A stretch of DNA of 64,000 bases from Thiohalocapsa sp. (GTDB lineage: Bacteria; Pseudomonadota; Gammaproteobacteria; Chromatiales; Chromatiaceae). Position numbers and translations under genes: made by a program. Below, one piece after another: positions 52,329 to 60,956 of the stretch. The stretch's first letter is position 1. Each line of letters starts with the position of its first letter. Below the pieces are notes generated by a model, which did not search any database, was not told the DNA's origin, and was given only the letters and a program-made list of their open reading frames with translations. Location of the stretch: positions 29,404 to 93,403 of the forward strand of contig NZ_JAJDNQ010000078.1 in the NCBI RefSeq assembly GCF_022340605.1, in the 5' to 3' direction.

Positions 52329-52673
52329 ATGAGCGTACGCATCACAGGAGATATGCTTGCCTTGGATCGCAAGCTAGTCCGTCGCATCAATCGTCATGCG
52401 GACACCCTCACCCAATCAGCGCCGGACCAACAGCTCGATCTGCAAGTCCGCATCGCCGAAGAGTTCGATCAGCTGCGAGGCCACCGGGTACGCTGTGAGC
52501 TGGTCGCGACCCTCTCCGCCAAGCGCCAGATCGTCGTCCGCGAAGCGCACAAAAAGGCCGAAGACGCCATCGACACGGCCTTCACGGGGCTCAAGACCAA
52601 GCTACGCCGCATGCGCATCCGCAGCCTCGGCAAGGCTGGCGCGGCAGAAGCCCTGCGCGCAACCGGCACCTGA
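52329..52673 (+). CDS. HPF/RaiA-like ribosome-associated protein
   Basis: A 114-residue protein with a fold like the hibernation factor/sigma-54 modulation family: MSVRITGDMLALDRKLVRRI, AEEFDQLRGHRVRCELVATL, and VREAHKKAEDAIDTAFTGLK. Such proteins bind the 30S subunit during stress. The C-terminal tail is short and basic. It starts at ATG 52329. The similarity is moderate, so the exact subtype (HPF or YfiA) is not given. Confidence 0.7.
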   Translation: MSVRITGDMLALDRKLVRRINRHADTLTQSAPDQQLDLQVRIAEEFDQLRGHRVRCELVATLSAKRQIVVREAHKKAEDAIDTAFTGLKTKLRRMRIRSLGKAGAAEALRATGT

Positions 52674-53082
52674 GCCAGATCCACAGCCAAGCTTGATTCC
52701 GTCCCCGGGGGCGTGACCACGCTGCCGCCCCCCGCGACGATGAAAACCGGGAGTCCCCGTCTCCCATGCTCCGCCGGCCGCGCATCTGCCGGCGCGAGCA
52801 ACGCGATCCCGCCCAGCCGGTGACGGCCATGTCGACGCCGGCCATGTCGACGCCGGCCATGTCGACGCCGGATGGTGACGACGTCAGTCACTGAGCCTGA
52901 CGACGAAGCCGTCGATCGCGGTTTCCGGATTCAAGGGTGAAATCCGCAGCGCCGCGCCGCACATCCGGAGTCAACAGCGCCGGCTTCGGCATCCGCCGCA
53001 CTCGCGCCGGCGGGGCTGGCCATGACCTGCCCCATCCACGCCATCACCCCAGCATCACCCCGACTGCTCAAGGTGGATTGAC
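52674..53082. other. Intergenic region with a tandem repeat
   Basis: About 410 bases. Three exact tandem copies of the 15-mer GCCATGTCGACGCCG lie at 52826-52870. No gene was seen; an AAGGTGG ribosome-binding site before 53083 belongs to the next gene. Confidence 0.55.
52826..52870. repeat. Three tandem copies of GCCATGTCGACGCCG
   Basis: Exact copies at 52826-52840, 52841-52855 and 52856-52870. Confidence 0.9.
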
Positions 53083-54009
53083 ATGAAGATCGGCATCATC
53101 GGCGGCACCGGCTTCGTCGGCAGCTATGTGCTCGACGCCCTCGCCCGCGACGGCCACAGCATGCGGGTGCTGACCCGCCCAGGCAGCGAGTACAAGCTGC
53201 CGGCGCTGCCGGACATCGAGTCCGTGACCGGCGACGTGGCCGACGAAGACGCGGTGCGCGCCTGCTTTGAGGGCTGCGATGGAGCCATCTACCTGATCGG
53301 CATCCTGCGCGAGGAGCCGTCGCGGGGCGTCACCTTCGACGCGCTGCAGCGGCGCGGCGCCGAGCGTGCCATGGCCGCCGCCGAGGAGGTGGGCGCAACG
53401 CGTTTCCTGCTGATGAGCGCGAACGGCGTCGACGCCGCCGCAACGCCATACCAAGTGACCAAACTCGCCGCCGAGGAGGCTCTCAAAGCTTCGACGCTGG
53501 AATGGACCATCTTCCGTCCGTCCGTGATCTTCGGCCCGCCGCGCGGGCGCATGGAGTTCTGCACCCAGCTGAAGCGGGACATCATCGACAGCCCGCTGCC
53601 GGCGCCGCTGTTCTACTCCGGCTGGCTGCCGACGGACGCCGGCGCGTTCCAGCTCGGTCCGGTGCACGCGGAAGACGTGGCGGCAGCCTTCGCCAAGGCC
53701 CTGACCACCCCCGAGACCATCGGCCGCACCCTGGAGCTGTGCGGCCCGGATGCCTGGAGCTGGAAGAAGATCCTCGCCGGCATCGCCGCCGCCGCGGGCA
53801 AGAACAAGCTGATGCTGCCGGCACCGGTGATGTTCATCGGTCCGGTGGCCACGGTGATGGGCCGCTTCGCGTGGTTCCCCATCACCGGCGACCAGCTCAC
53901 CATGCTGCTGGCCGGAAACACCTGTGTCGAAGACGGCTTCGCGCCGCTCGGGATCATTCCGCGGCCGTTCGATCCGGATACGCTGGCGTATCTGCGACAG
54001 GAGGACTAG
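53083..54009 (+). CDS. NDUFA9-like NAD(P)H-binding protein (atypical SDR)
   Basis: A 308-residue protein with the Rossmann motif GIIGGTGFVGSYV, GDVADEDAV, FLLMSANGVD and IFRPSVIFGP, matching the complex I NDUFA9/SDR_a5-type family. Bacterial members are linked with complex I or with quinone and carotenoid metabolism; the substrate is unknown. ATG 53083 follows AAGGTGG. Its TAG stop (54007-54009) is the left CTAG of a repeat element. Confidence 0.8.
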   Translation: MKIGIIGGTGFVGSYVLDALARDGHSMRVLTRPGSEYKLPALPDIESVTGDVADEDAVRACFEGCDGAIYLIGILREEPSRGVTFDALQRRGAERAMAAAEEVGATRFLLMSANGVDAAATPYQVTKLAAEEALKASTLEWTIFRPSVIFGPPRGRMEFCTQLKRDIIDSPLPAPLFYSGWLPTDAGAFQLGPVHAEDVAAAFAKALTTPETIGRTLELCGPDAWSWKKILAGIAAAAGKNKLMLPAPVMFIGPVATVMGRFAWFPITGDQLTMLLAGNTCVEDGFAPLGIIPRPFDPDTLAYLRQED

Positions 54010-54120
54010 TGCTTCGCTGCGGAAATTCCGAGACCGGGCTCCCTCGTGGTCGTGGTCGTGGTCGTGATCGTGATCGGATACTCGACAACGACAGCAAGAT
54101 TAGGAGAAACGCTGCACTAG
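54006..54120. repeat. MITE-like GTCGTT element, copy E, flanked by CTAG on both sides
   Basis: CTAGTGCTTCGCTGCGG at the left and AACGCTGCACTAG at the right give matching CTAG ends with short inverted ends. Inside, GTGGTCGTGGTCGTGATCG is followed by CGGATACTCGACAACGACAG. It is the most complete copy in the window and, reversed, aligns along its length with copy B at 11069-11223. Confidence 0.75.
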
Positions 54121-54127
54121 GCGGGTA

Positions 54128-54330
54128 AGCGCATCGTTCGGGCCGACGCCAAGAGGCCTGACGCGGCGGCGTCCACCGATTCCGGCCCGCGGGCGTACAT
54201 ACCGGCAACGGGCCGCCCTACGGCGCCACATGGCCACCCGCGGCAAGCGTAGGTCGGGTCGACGCCAGGAGGCCCGACGCGGCGGCAACCACCGTTTCTG
54301 GCCCACAGCCGCACATGCCGACCCGTGCCG
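54128..54330. repeat. Tandem pair of REP-like units of about 75 bases
   Basis: GGGCCGACGCCAAGAGGCC (54140) and GGGTCGACGCCAGGAGGCC (54256) start two similar blocks that share GACGCGGCGGC, a CCACCG core and CCGACC/CGGGCC ends. The unit recurs at 62478-62512. Confidence 0.6.
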
Positions 54331-54423
54331 ACAACGTCGGGCTTCGCTGTCGCCCAGCCCGAGCTATGGCCCTCAGCCCGATCTACGGCTCTGCCACCAA
54401 GCGTCCCACGACGAGCCGTCGCC

Positions 54424-54903
54424 TCAAGCGGCCTTGCTGTCCTTCGGCCGCTGCTGCTCCGGCCGCAGCTTGGGGGTGAAATAGACGTCCGCGTCGTCGA
54501 GGTCCACGTCGCGGCCCTCGGCGTCCACGAGGGGCTGATCGTAGTCCTTCCAACCGCGCAGCCCCGTCTGCAGCGAGGCGACGTTCTCGTAGCCCAGCAC
54601 CTGCATGGAATTCGCCGCCAGCACGCTGCGGTAGCCGGAGCGGCAGACGACAACGATCTCGCGCTCGCGTGCCCGCACCAGTTCCGGCTCGGTTTCTTCG
54701 TAGTCCCACTCGCAGGCGGACTCCAGGATGCCGCGCGGGACGTTGATGGAGCCCGCGATGTGCATGGCGTCGAACTCGTAGGGCTCGCGCACGTCCACCA
54801 CCAAGAGCTCAGGATTCTCCGCGAGACGCTCCTCGAGATCCCACGGCATGATCTCGCTCACGTCAGTGAGGCAGTTGCGGATGAGCTCCAGAAAGTTCTT
54901 CAT
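54424..54903 (-). CDS. Rhodanese-like domain protein
   Basis: A 159-residue single-domain sulfurtransferase-like protein with VDVREPYEFDAMHIAGSINV and the active-site loop CRSGYRS containing the catalytic Cys. Rhodanese domains transfer sulfane sulfur; in sulfur oxidisers they may trade persulfide in the cytoplasm. The C-terminal tail (PKLRPEQQRPKDSKAA) is polar. Its start at 54903 is about 100 bases downstream of the two-component gene on the same strand; co-transcription is possible. Confidence 0.85.
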   Translation of the reverse strand: MKNFLELIRNCLTDVSEIMPWDLEERLAENPELLVVDVREPYEFDAMHIAGSINVPRGILESACEWDYEETEPELVRAREREIVVVCRSGYRSVLAANSMQVLGYENVASLQTGLRGWKDYDQPLVDAEGRDVDLDDADVYFTPKLRPEQQRPKDSKAA

Positions 54904-55008
54904 GCTGTTCTCCCGATGCTGTCGATGACGCGCTTTATAACGGACAGAGACTTCGGGCCGCCGCGAAGATCGTCAACCCGCCCCCAGTTCAATCACGCGC
55001 AATCGCGT

Positions 55009-55656
55009 TCAATCGCGGGCACAGAGCCCCTGCTCAACCGCCATCACCGCCGCCTCCACCCGCGAATGCACGGCGAGCTTGCGCAGGATCGCCTTCACGT
55101 GCAGCTTGACGGTGCCGTCGGAAATGCCAAGCTCGCGGGCGATGGCCTTGTTGCTCTGCCCGGCGGCGAGGTGACACAGGATCTCCTGCTCGCGTGGCGT
55201 CAGATCCGACGGCGCCGGCTGCTTCGGCGCGGGCTCCGGCTCCTGGCGCACGGCACGGGCGAGGATGCCGGTCAGCTCCGGTGCCACGACGGTCTTGCCG
55301 GCGACGATGTCCGTCAGCGCGGCCACGAGCTCGTCCGGCTCCATGTCCTTCAGCAGGTAACCGTTGGCGCCGGCCTGCAGCGAAGCGATCAGGTCCGCCT
55401 CCTCCGTGCTGGTGGTGAGCATGGCCACGCACCGGTCGAGCCCCTCGGTGCGGATCTGCTTGAGGATCGCGAGGCCGCCCGGCCCCGGCATGCGCAGGTC
55501 CAGCAGCACCACGTCGGGGGCGCAGTCGCGGGTCAGCCTGAGCCCCACGTCGCTGTCGCCGACGGCGTCGATGACCTCGATACCACGCCGCTCCAGCAGC
55601 TCCAGCAGACCGACGCGGAAGAGCGCATGGTCGTCGATGAGCAGGACGCGCATCAA
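55009..55656 (-). CDS. NarL/LuxR-type response regulator
   Basis: A 215-residue regulator. The receiver has the phosphorylated Asp in VVLLDLRMPGPGG and the Lys in YLLKDMEPDEL. The LuxR-type HTH (SDLTPREQEILCHLAAGQSN, then KAIARELGISDGTVKLHVK) binds DNA. Its ATG overlaps the stop of the sensor kinase gene (ATGA), so the two form a coupled pair. The signal and targets are unknown; the NarXL-like layout suggests a respiratory signal. Confidence 0.92.
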   Translation of the reverse strand: MMRVLLIDDHALFRVGLLELLERRGIEVIDAVGDSDVGLRLTRDCAPDVVLLDLRMPGPGGLAILKQIRTEGLDRCVAMLTTSTEEADLIASLQAGANGYLLKDMEPDELVAALTDIVAGKTVVAPELTGILARAVRQEPEPAPKQPAPSDLTPREQEILCHLAAGQSNKAIARELGISDGTVKLHVKAILRKLAVHSRVEAAVMAVEQGLCARD

Positions 55657-57305
55657 GCCGCCTGCTCCGTCAGCGGGTCGCGTCCATTGCGCCCGGGGGT
55701 AAAGGTCACCTCGACGCGGGTGCCCTCGCCGGGCTCGCTCTCGATCTCGAGCCGCGCGCCAATGCGCCGCGCCCGTTCCTCCAGGATCGACAGCCCGATG
55801 TGCTCGCCGGGGCGTCCGGCCTGCTTGCGCGGCGCGCTGAAGCCGAGACCGTCGTCCTCCACCAGCAGCACGTACTCGCCGTTTTGCTCGCGGGTCAGCA
55901 ACACCCGCACGGTCTGGGCCTCGGCGTGCTTGCGCACGTTGGTGAGCGATTCCTGCACGATGCGCACCAGCTGCATCTCCTCCATGGGCGCCACCTCCAG
56001 CGGCCGGGCGTTGACCTGCAGCACCGCGTGCACGCCGGTCTGCTGGCCGAAGCGGCGGATCAGGTCTTCCAAGGTCGGCACCAGGCCGCGGCGGTCCATG
56101 GGCGCGCGGAAGCTGGACAGCAGCTCGCGCAACTCGCCGTGGGCCTCGTCGATGCCGTTGCGAATGCGGTTGAGGTCGACCCGCGCCTCGGCGGCGATGT
56201 CGACATCGCCGAGGGCTTCACTGAGCATGCGCACCTGCAGCCGCAGGCTGGCCAGGGTCTGCGCCAGCGAGTCGTGCAGCTCGTGGGCGAGCGAAGCGCG
56301 CTCCTCGACGATGGAGAGCCGCCGCGCCTCGTTGTCGGAGCGGTGCTTGGCCAGCGCCACGCCGATGTGCTGGCCGATGGTGCTGAGCAGTTCCAGAATA
56401 TCCTCGCGCTCGCTGACGCCGGGGCGGTCCACGAAGATGCTATAGGCGCCGAGCAGCTCGGCGTGGTGCTTGAGCGGCACCGTGACCACCTCCAGCGCGT
56501 CGCTCGCGAACATGCGCCGGCCGTAGACCCGGGAGCAGTAGCGCAGATCGTTGTGGCAGAGGATCTCGCCGGGGCAAAGCACGGTGCCACACAGGCACAG
56601 CTCCACCGGCTGCATGTCTTGCCGGCGCACCAGGTCGTCGTCGAGGCCGATGGAGCCCACCAGCCGGGTGCCGCCGTCCGGGGTGACCATGCGCACCGTG
56701 GCGGCGCGGCCATTGACCATCTCCTTCAGCACCCGGAGAAAATGCAGCAGCAGCTCTTCCAGGGTGTCGGCGCGGGTGATCTCGGCGGCGACGTCGTAGA
56801 GGATCTTGAGTGAGGCGGTCTTCTGCGCCAGGCGCTGGGTCTGGCGGGCGACGCGGCTGTCCATGTCTTCGTAGAGATCGGTCAGCTCAGCGTTCAGGCT
56901 GCCGATGCCGCGGGCCATGGTCTCCAGCACGCCGGCGTTGGCCAGCGCCCGGCTCGCACCCGGCTCGCCCTGGCAGACGCGGGAGACCGATTCCTCCAGG
57001 TTCACCAGCGGCCGCAGTAGCTGCGTCTCGAGCCGCCGCGCGGCGAGCACCGCCGAGGTCAAGCCCATGCCAAGGAAGCCCAGACAGACCAGCTTGGGCC
57101 AAGCGAGGCCGGGTACCGTCATGTTCACCAGCAACAGCACCAGCGCCGCCACCAGCGTCACGACGACGCCGAGCAGCGGCCCGAGCAGGCGCGCCGCCCG
57201 CAGGATCTGCAGCATGCGCTGGCGGCGGGTCTCCGGCCCGGGGGACGGCTCAGACCTGCGCTCGGCAGCGGTCGTCATCGGGGGAGTAATCGGAGGGATA
57301 GGCAT
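55653..57305 (-). CDS. NarX-like sensor histidine kinase with a Cys-rich GAF domain
   Basis: About 550 residues: two close transmembrane helices (LLGPLLGVVVTLVAALVLLL and CLGFLGMGLTSAVLAA) with almost no periplasmic loop, then a linker and a GAF-type domain. That domain carries a cysteine cluster (CLCGTVLCPGEILC, then YCSRVYGRR), followed by a HisKA_3 domain (SLAHELHDSLAQTLASLRLQ) and a HATPase. The cysteine set resembles the central module of NarX-family kinases and might hold a metal or sense redox. The start is ATG 57305; a GTG at 57323 is also possible. It pairs with the NarL-like regulator. Confidence 0.85.
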   Translation of the reverse strand: MPIPPITPPMTTAAERRSEPSPGPETRRQRMLQILRAARLLGPLLGVVVTLVAALVLLLVNMTVPGLAWPKLVCLGFLGMGLTSAVLAARRLETQLLRPLVNLEESVSRVCQGEPGASRALANAGVLETMARGIGSLNAELTDLYEDMDSRVARQTQRLAQKTASLKILYDVAAEITRADTLEELLLHFLRVLKEMVNGRAATVRMVTPDGGTRLVGSIGLDDDLVRRQDMQPVELCLCGTVLCPGEILCHNDLRYCSRVYGRRMFASDALEVVTVPLKHHAELLGAYSIFVDRPGVSEREDILELLSTIGQHIGVALAKHRSDNEARRLSIVEERASLAHELHDSLAQTLASLRLQVRMLSEALGDVDIAAEARVDLNRIRNGIDEAHGELRELLSSFRAPMDRRGLVPTLEDLIRRFGQQTGVHAVLQVNARPLEVAPMEEMQLVRIVQESLTNVRKHAEAQTVRVLLTREQNGEYVLLVEDDGLGFSAPRKQAGRPGEHIGLSILEERARRIGARLEIESEPGEGTRVEVTFTPGRNGRDPLTEQAA

Positions 57306-57518
57306 CGGGGCTTGACGGTGCACGCCAGCGAAGCCAGCGGACTCGTCACTATAGCAGAGCGCGGCTGGCAGACAGCACGACGGCGCTTCACGGCCTCAGG
57401 CCTGCACGGCATGAGCAGGCGTTCCCGCACCGATGCGGGGCGGCCGGTCTGAAGCGGTCATCAACCGCCCCGCGCGGGGCAGGCCTTGCGTTGCGTCCGA
57501 TGAGTAAGAGACGCTGGC

Positions 57519-57728
57519 TCAGTAGTCGTTCGCGGACTTGGTCCGATCATAGATATAGCCCGCGCCGGCACCGACGGCGGCGCCGATAGGTCCTGCGACG
57601 ACGCCCCCCATGGCGGCACCGGAGACCATGCGCTGTTCGGAGTTGTTCATACCAGCGCACCCCACCAGCAGCAGGGCCGGCAGCAGGGCCGACAGCAGGG
57701 CGGGCGCAAGGGCGGCTGCATACTTCAC
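57519..57728 (-). CDS. Small lipoprotein with a glycine-zipper segment
   Basis: A 69-residue protein starting at GTG 57728 after AGAGAGGAG. It has a lipoprotein signal (LLPALLLVGC-AG), then a glycine-zipper-type region (GAAMGGVVAGPIGAAVGAGA) and YIYDRTK. Such small lipoproteins sit in the outer membrane or envelope; the function is unknown. A longer start at ATG 57764 is possible but lacks a ribosome-binding site. It lies between the kinase gene and the cytochrome genes. Confidence 0.65.
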   Translation of the reverse strand: MKYAAALAPALLSALLPALLLVGCAGMNNSEQRMVSGAAMGGVVAGPIGAAVGAGAGYIYDRTKSANDY

Positions 57729-57985
57729 GTAGCTTCTCCTCTCTGAGCGATAAGTCGCTATTGCCATTATAGATAGCCGATCCTGACGCGTCAGCGCCAG
57801 TGGTGTTGGCACGCCCGGAGCGTCTGGGCCGACGATCGCCCCCCACGCCGCAGAGACTGGACACGCATTGCTCGCAACGCCGAATACCTGGCCAGTCTCC
57901 GCCGCAAGGGATTGCAATACACGACACCATCGCGACACGCCGGCGGCACCGCGGGCGCGGTGCCGCCGGCGCGGCGAGCCTCGAT

Positions 57986-58576
57986 TCAGTCGTCCCAGCG
58001 GCCGTGGCCCGGGATGCGCACGCGGTGCTCGTTGTAGACACCCTCCGCGGCGCCTTGATGACAGGCGTTACAGTTGCTGAAGCTGCCCACGTCCGGGTTG
58101 CCCTTGACCAGCTTCGCCGGGATCTCGTGATGCTCGTTGCGGAAGTAGCGGGTCGCGGTGATGCGCGGCAACGCTCCGGCACCGGCATCGCCCACCGAGA
58201 AGGCATGCGAGCGGGACTTGCCGGACAGCTCCGCGGCATTGGCTGCCAGATAGCCCGCGATCTCCTGGCGCAGGTCGGGCGAGAGCGAGGCATCGTCGCC
58301 GTAGTGGTCCGTGAGCGCGTCCGGCGCCATGATTTGCTGCCACGCATCGCCCGGCAGCAAGCCCGGCTGATAGGCCATGTGGCAGGCACCGCACTCCTCG
58401 GCGTAGGTGGCGTTGGCGACGGGCTGCACGTCCTCGCCAGGGGCAACCCAACCGCGGCTGCGGTGCTCATGGCGGTGCTCGTCGTGATCATCGTCGTCGC
58501 CGAGGGCGAGTCCGACGGCACCGAGTGCCAACAGGGCCGTGGCCAGGCTGCCGGCGAGGACAATGGATGGTTTCAT
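57986..58576 (-). CDS. Diheme cytochrome c (DHC-like)
   Basis: A 196-residue exported protein with two haem c motifs, ECGACHMAY and CNACHQGA. An acidic/His-rich stretch (GDDDDHDEHRHEHRS) follows the signal peptide. The protein matches the diheme cytochrome c family (DHC) that gives electrons to SHP in Rhodobacter. It is the last of three cytochrome genes in the order b, SHP, DHC, and acts in the periplasm. Confidence 0.85.
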   Translation of the reverse strand: MKPSIVLAGSLATALLALGAVGLALGDDDDHDEHRHEHRSRGWVAPGEDVQPVANATYAEECGACHMAYQPGLLPGDAWQQIMAPDALTDHYGDDASLSPDLRQEIAGYLAANAAELSGKSRSHAFSVGDAGAGALPRITATRYFRNEHHEIPAKLVKGNPDVGSFSNCNACHQGAAEGVYNEHRVRIPGHGRWDD

Positions 58577-58609
58577 GCTGCGTACTCCAGTCTGATCGAT
58601 GCGAGAGGG

Positions 58610-58999
58610 TTACTGGCTCTTGATGTAGGTAAGGAAGTCGGCCTTCTCGGCGGCCGTGCACTCACGGCCCAGGGTCCAGCGGCAGTTGCGCCGGAGCCAC
58701 TTCTCAACCTTTGCCTGGTCGCTGAGCCGCTCGGGGTTCACCGAGGGCGCCATGGGCTCGATGGGCTTGCCGGTCTTGGCGTGGCGGCCCGGCTGGGTCA
58801 GGTCGTCGGTGTGGCAGGTGGCGCAGCTGCGCGCCGGCGCCCCATTGGGCTGCGGGTGCTCCTGCACCCAGGCCGCGGCACCGGCGGCGGCGTCGCCCGC
58901 GTGCGCGGCGGGCAGCCAGGCGGCGCCCGCCAGCAGGCCACCGCACAGCACCTGGACGGCGAGTACCCGAAGAGAACGATTGCGCTTGAGCTCGGTCAT
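58610..58999 (-). CDS. SHP-like monoheme cytochrome c (DUF1924)
   Basis: A 129-residue exported cytochrome with one haem motif (SCATCHTDDL). The C-terminal signature CRWTLGRECTAAEKADFLTY is typical of SHP/DUF1924 proteins, with two cysteines that could form a disulfide. SHP proteins bind oxygen or NO at their haem and take electrons from DHC. The neighbouring DHC and cytochrome b genes fit this chain. A signal peptide ends AHA-GDAAA. Confidence 0.85.
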   Translation of the reverse strand: MTELKRNRSLRVLAVQVLCGGLLAGAAWLPAAHAGDAAAGAAAWVQEHPQPNGAPARSCATCHTDDLTQPGRHAKTGKPIEPMAPSVNPERLSDQAKVEKWLRRNCRWTLGRECTAAEKADFLTYIKSQ

Positions 59000-59013
59000 G
59001 TTGGTCCCTCCCC

Positions 59014-59637
59014 TCAGTCGTCGCGGCGCTTGCGGCCGGTGAGCATGGAACCGATCAGGTTCTCGCGGTGCGCCAGGCTGGAGAACAGCACGCCGGCCAC
59101 ATGCGCGACGATGAGCACCAAGGTCAGGTTCGCCAGGACCTCGTGGGTCTCCTCCAGCGCCTCGCCCACATCGGCGGGCGCACCGGCCATCATGGGTGCC
59201 AGCGGCCCGGACAACTCCTGTGCACCGTACAGCGCCATGCCCGTGAGGCCGGTCAGGCCCACCAGAATCAGCAGCGCCACCACCATGGCGCCACCCGCCG
59301 GGTTGTGCCCCAGGTAGCGCGGTGCGTTGAAGCGCAGGGCGTCACCGATGTAGCCCAGCACCTGTCGCGGCCCGCGGACGAAGTCCGTGAAGCGCGCATA
59401 GCGCGTGCCGATGACGCCCCACACCAGTCGTATGGCGATCAGCGTCAGCGCCAGATAGCCCGCCCAGACGTGCAGGCCGAGCACATCGTCCTCGACGATG
59501 AAGGCGGTGGCGAAGGCCGCCACCAGGGACCAGTGGAAGACCCGCACCAGCGGGTCCCAAACCCGTACTTGTTGATCGCCGGTAGTGCCGGCGGCGGCGG
59601 TGTGCGCGTCGCCCTTGACCAGTGATTGCGTCGTCAC
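59014..59637 (-). CDS. Cytochrome b561/b6-type membrane protein
   Basis: A 207-residue protein with four transmembrane helices and histidines placed for two b haems (VFHWSLVAAF, GLHVWAGYLAL, HEVLANLTLVL and HVAGVLFSSLAHRENL). It belongs to the cytochrome b561 family (PF01292-like) that links quinol oxidation to periplasmic cytochromes. It is the first gene of the SHP/DHC operon. GTG 59637 starts the frame. The leader of about 20 residues is Ala/Gly-rich. Confidence 0.88.
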   Translation of the reverse strand: MTTQSLVKGDAHTAAAGTTGDQQVRVWDPLVRVFHWSLVAAFATAFIVEDDVLGLHVWAGYLALTLIAIRLVWGVIGTRYARFTDFVRGPRQVLGYIGDALRFNAPRYLGHNPAGGAMVVALLILVGLTGLTGMALYGAQELSGPLAPMMAGAPADVGEALEETHEVLANLTLVLIVAHVAGVLFSSLAHRENLIGSMLTGRKRRDD

Positions 59638-59767
59638 AGTGAGTCGCTCCGTTGTCTGCGAAGTTGGATGGCCTCGCGAAATGCCGGCGGGCCAGGAAGA
59701 GGCGGCGACGGCATCACGCTTGCGGAGCAGGTTAGCCAGCAGCCACTGACCGATCCCTGTGCGGCCC

Positions 59768-59784
59768 TGTCAGCCTTTTGTCAG
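59768..59784. promoter_or_regulatory. Direct repeat TGTCAG-N5-TGTCAG in the divergent promoter region
   Basis: Two exact TGTCAG units are spaced 11 bases apart, the period usual for OmpR-family dimers, with a weaker TGTGCG 10 bases upstream. The region lies between the cytochrome operon (minus) and the PepSY/regulator operon (plus). It is a candidate operator for the regulator encoded at 60249. Confidence 0.35.
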
Positions 59785-59901
59785 GCGCGCAAGCACACCA
59801 TGCATCTGCACACAACCTGCGCAGCGCAGACCGAGCCGGCGGCACGCCGGCACCGGCGGACGCCGCACCGGCAATGGCGCCGTGGGCGCCGGGACACTGT
59901 C

Positions 59902-60249
59902 ATGCAATTGCACCGACTGCATCGATCTCACGGCGGGGCTCCCCGCGCAGGCCTGCTCGCGCCGCTGCTGCTGTTGCTAGGGGGCGTCACCGCGGCGGCC
60001 CCCTATGATCACGACCACGACCACGACCGTGCCCGCGCTGCCCTCGGCCGCGGCGAGGTGCGCCCGCTGGCGCAGATCCTTCAGGCGGTGAGCGCCGCGA
60101 TCCCTGGCGACGTCGTCGAGGTGGAGCTGGAGCGCGAGCAAGGCGCCTGGGTCTACGAGCTCAAGGTCATCGCCCCGGACGGCCGGCTGCTTGAGGTGCT
60201 GGTGGACGCGGCCACCGCCACGCTGCTGGCGGACGAGGGAGACGACTGA
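59902..60249 (+). CDS. PepSY-domain exported protein
   Basis: A 115-residue protein with an N-terminal signal peptide (GLLAPLLLLLGGVTAAA) and an Asp/His run (YDHDHDHDRAR), then a PepSY domain (RPLAQILQAVSAAIPGDVVE, WVYELKVIAPDGRLLEV). PepSY proteins inhibit proteases or modulate sensor kinases. It is the first gene of a three-gene operon with a response regulator and kinase (TGATG overlap), so it may tune that sensor. It faces the cytochrome operon. Confidence 0.8.
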   Translation: MQLHRLHRSHGGAPRAGLLAPLLLLLGGVTAAAPYDHDHDHDRARAALGRGEVRPLAQILQAVSAAIPGDVVEVELEREQGAWVYELKVIAPDGRLLEVLVDAATATLLADEGDD

Positions 60250-60956
60250 TGCGCATCCTGTTAGTGGAAGACGACACGCGCCTGGCGGACGGCGTCGCCA
60301 CGGCGCTCGAAGCCGCCGGCTTTGTGGTGGAGCGCAGCAGCGACGGCGAGGACGCCTGGTTTCGCGGCGACACCGAGACCTGGGCCGCCGTGATCCTGGA
60401 CTTGGGCCTGCCGGGCATGGACGGGCTGTCGGTCCTGCGCCGCTGGCGCGAGGCACGGCAGCGCTTTCCGGTGCTGATCCTCACCGCCCGCGGCGACTGG
60501 CACGAGCGCGTGGAAGGTATCGACGCCGGCGCCGACGACTACCTGCCGAAACCCTTTCGCATGGAGGAGTTGCTGGCGCGCCTGCGCGCGCTGGTGCGCC
60601 GCGCCGCGGGCCAGGCCTCGCCGGTGCTGCGCGTCGGCGCGCTCACGCTGGACACGCGCCGGATGCAGGTGAGCCGCGACGGCGTGCCGGTGCACCTCTC
60701 GCCCACCGAGTACCGGCTGGTGGCATACCTGATGCAGCACGCGGGCCGCGTGGTGCCACAGCTGGAGCTGACGGAGCAGCTCTACGCCCAGGATTTCGAG
60801 CGCGAGTCCAACGCCGTGGAAGTACTCGTCGGCCGGGTGCGGCGCAAGCTGGGCGCCGGCCTAATCCAGACCCGGCGCGGCTTCGGTTACGTCATCGAAC
60901 CGGACGAACCCGAGACGCCCGAGTCCGGCGCAGACACACCGCAGGACACTCAGTGA
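60249..60956 (+). CDS. OmpR/PhoP-type response regulator
   Basis: A 235-residue regulator with an N-terminal receiver (MRILLVEDDTRLADGVATAL, the phosphorylated Asp in AVILDLGLPGMDG, Lys in DDYLPKPF). The C-terminal winged helix (HLSPTEYRLVAYLMQHAGRV, RRKLGAGLIQTRRGFGYVI) binds DNA. It overlaps the preceding PepSY gene and the following kinase gene (GTGA). It probably controls the neighbouring cytochrome operon. Confidence 0.93.
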   Translation: MRILLVEDDTRLADGVATALEAAGFVVERSSDGEDAWFRGDTETWAAVILDLGLPGMDGLSVLRRWREARQRFPVLILTARGDWHERVEGIDAGADDYLPKPFRMEELLARLRALVRRAAGQASPVLRVGALTLDTRRMQVSRDGVPVHLSPTEYRLVAYLMQHAGRVVPQLELTEQLYAQDFERESNAVEVLVGRVRRKLGAGLIQTRRGFGYVIEPDEPETPESGADTPQDTQ

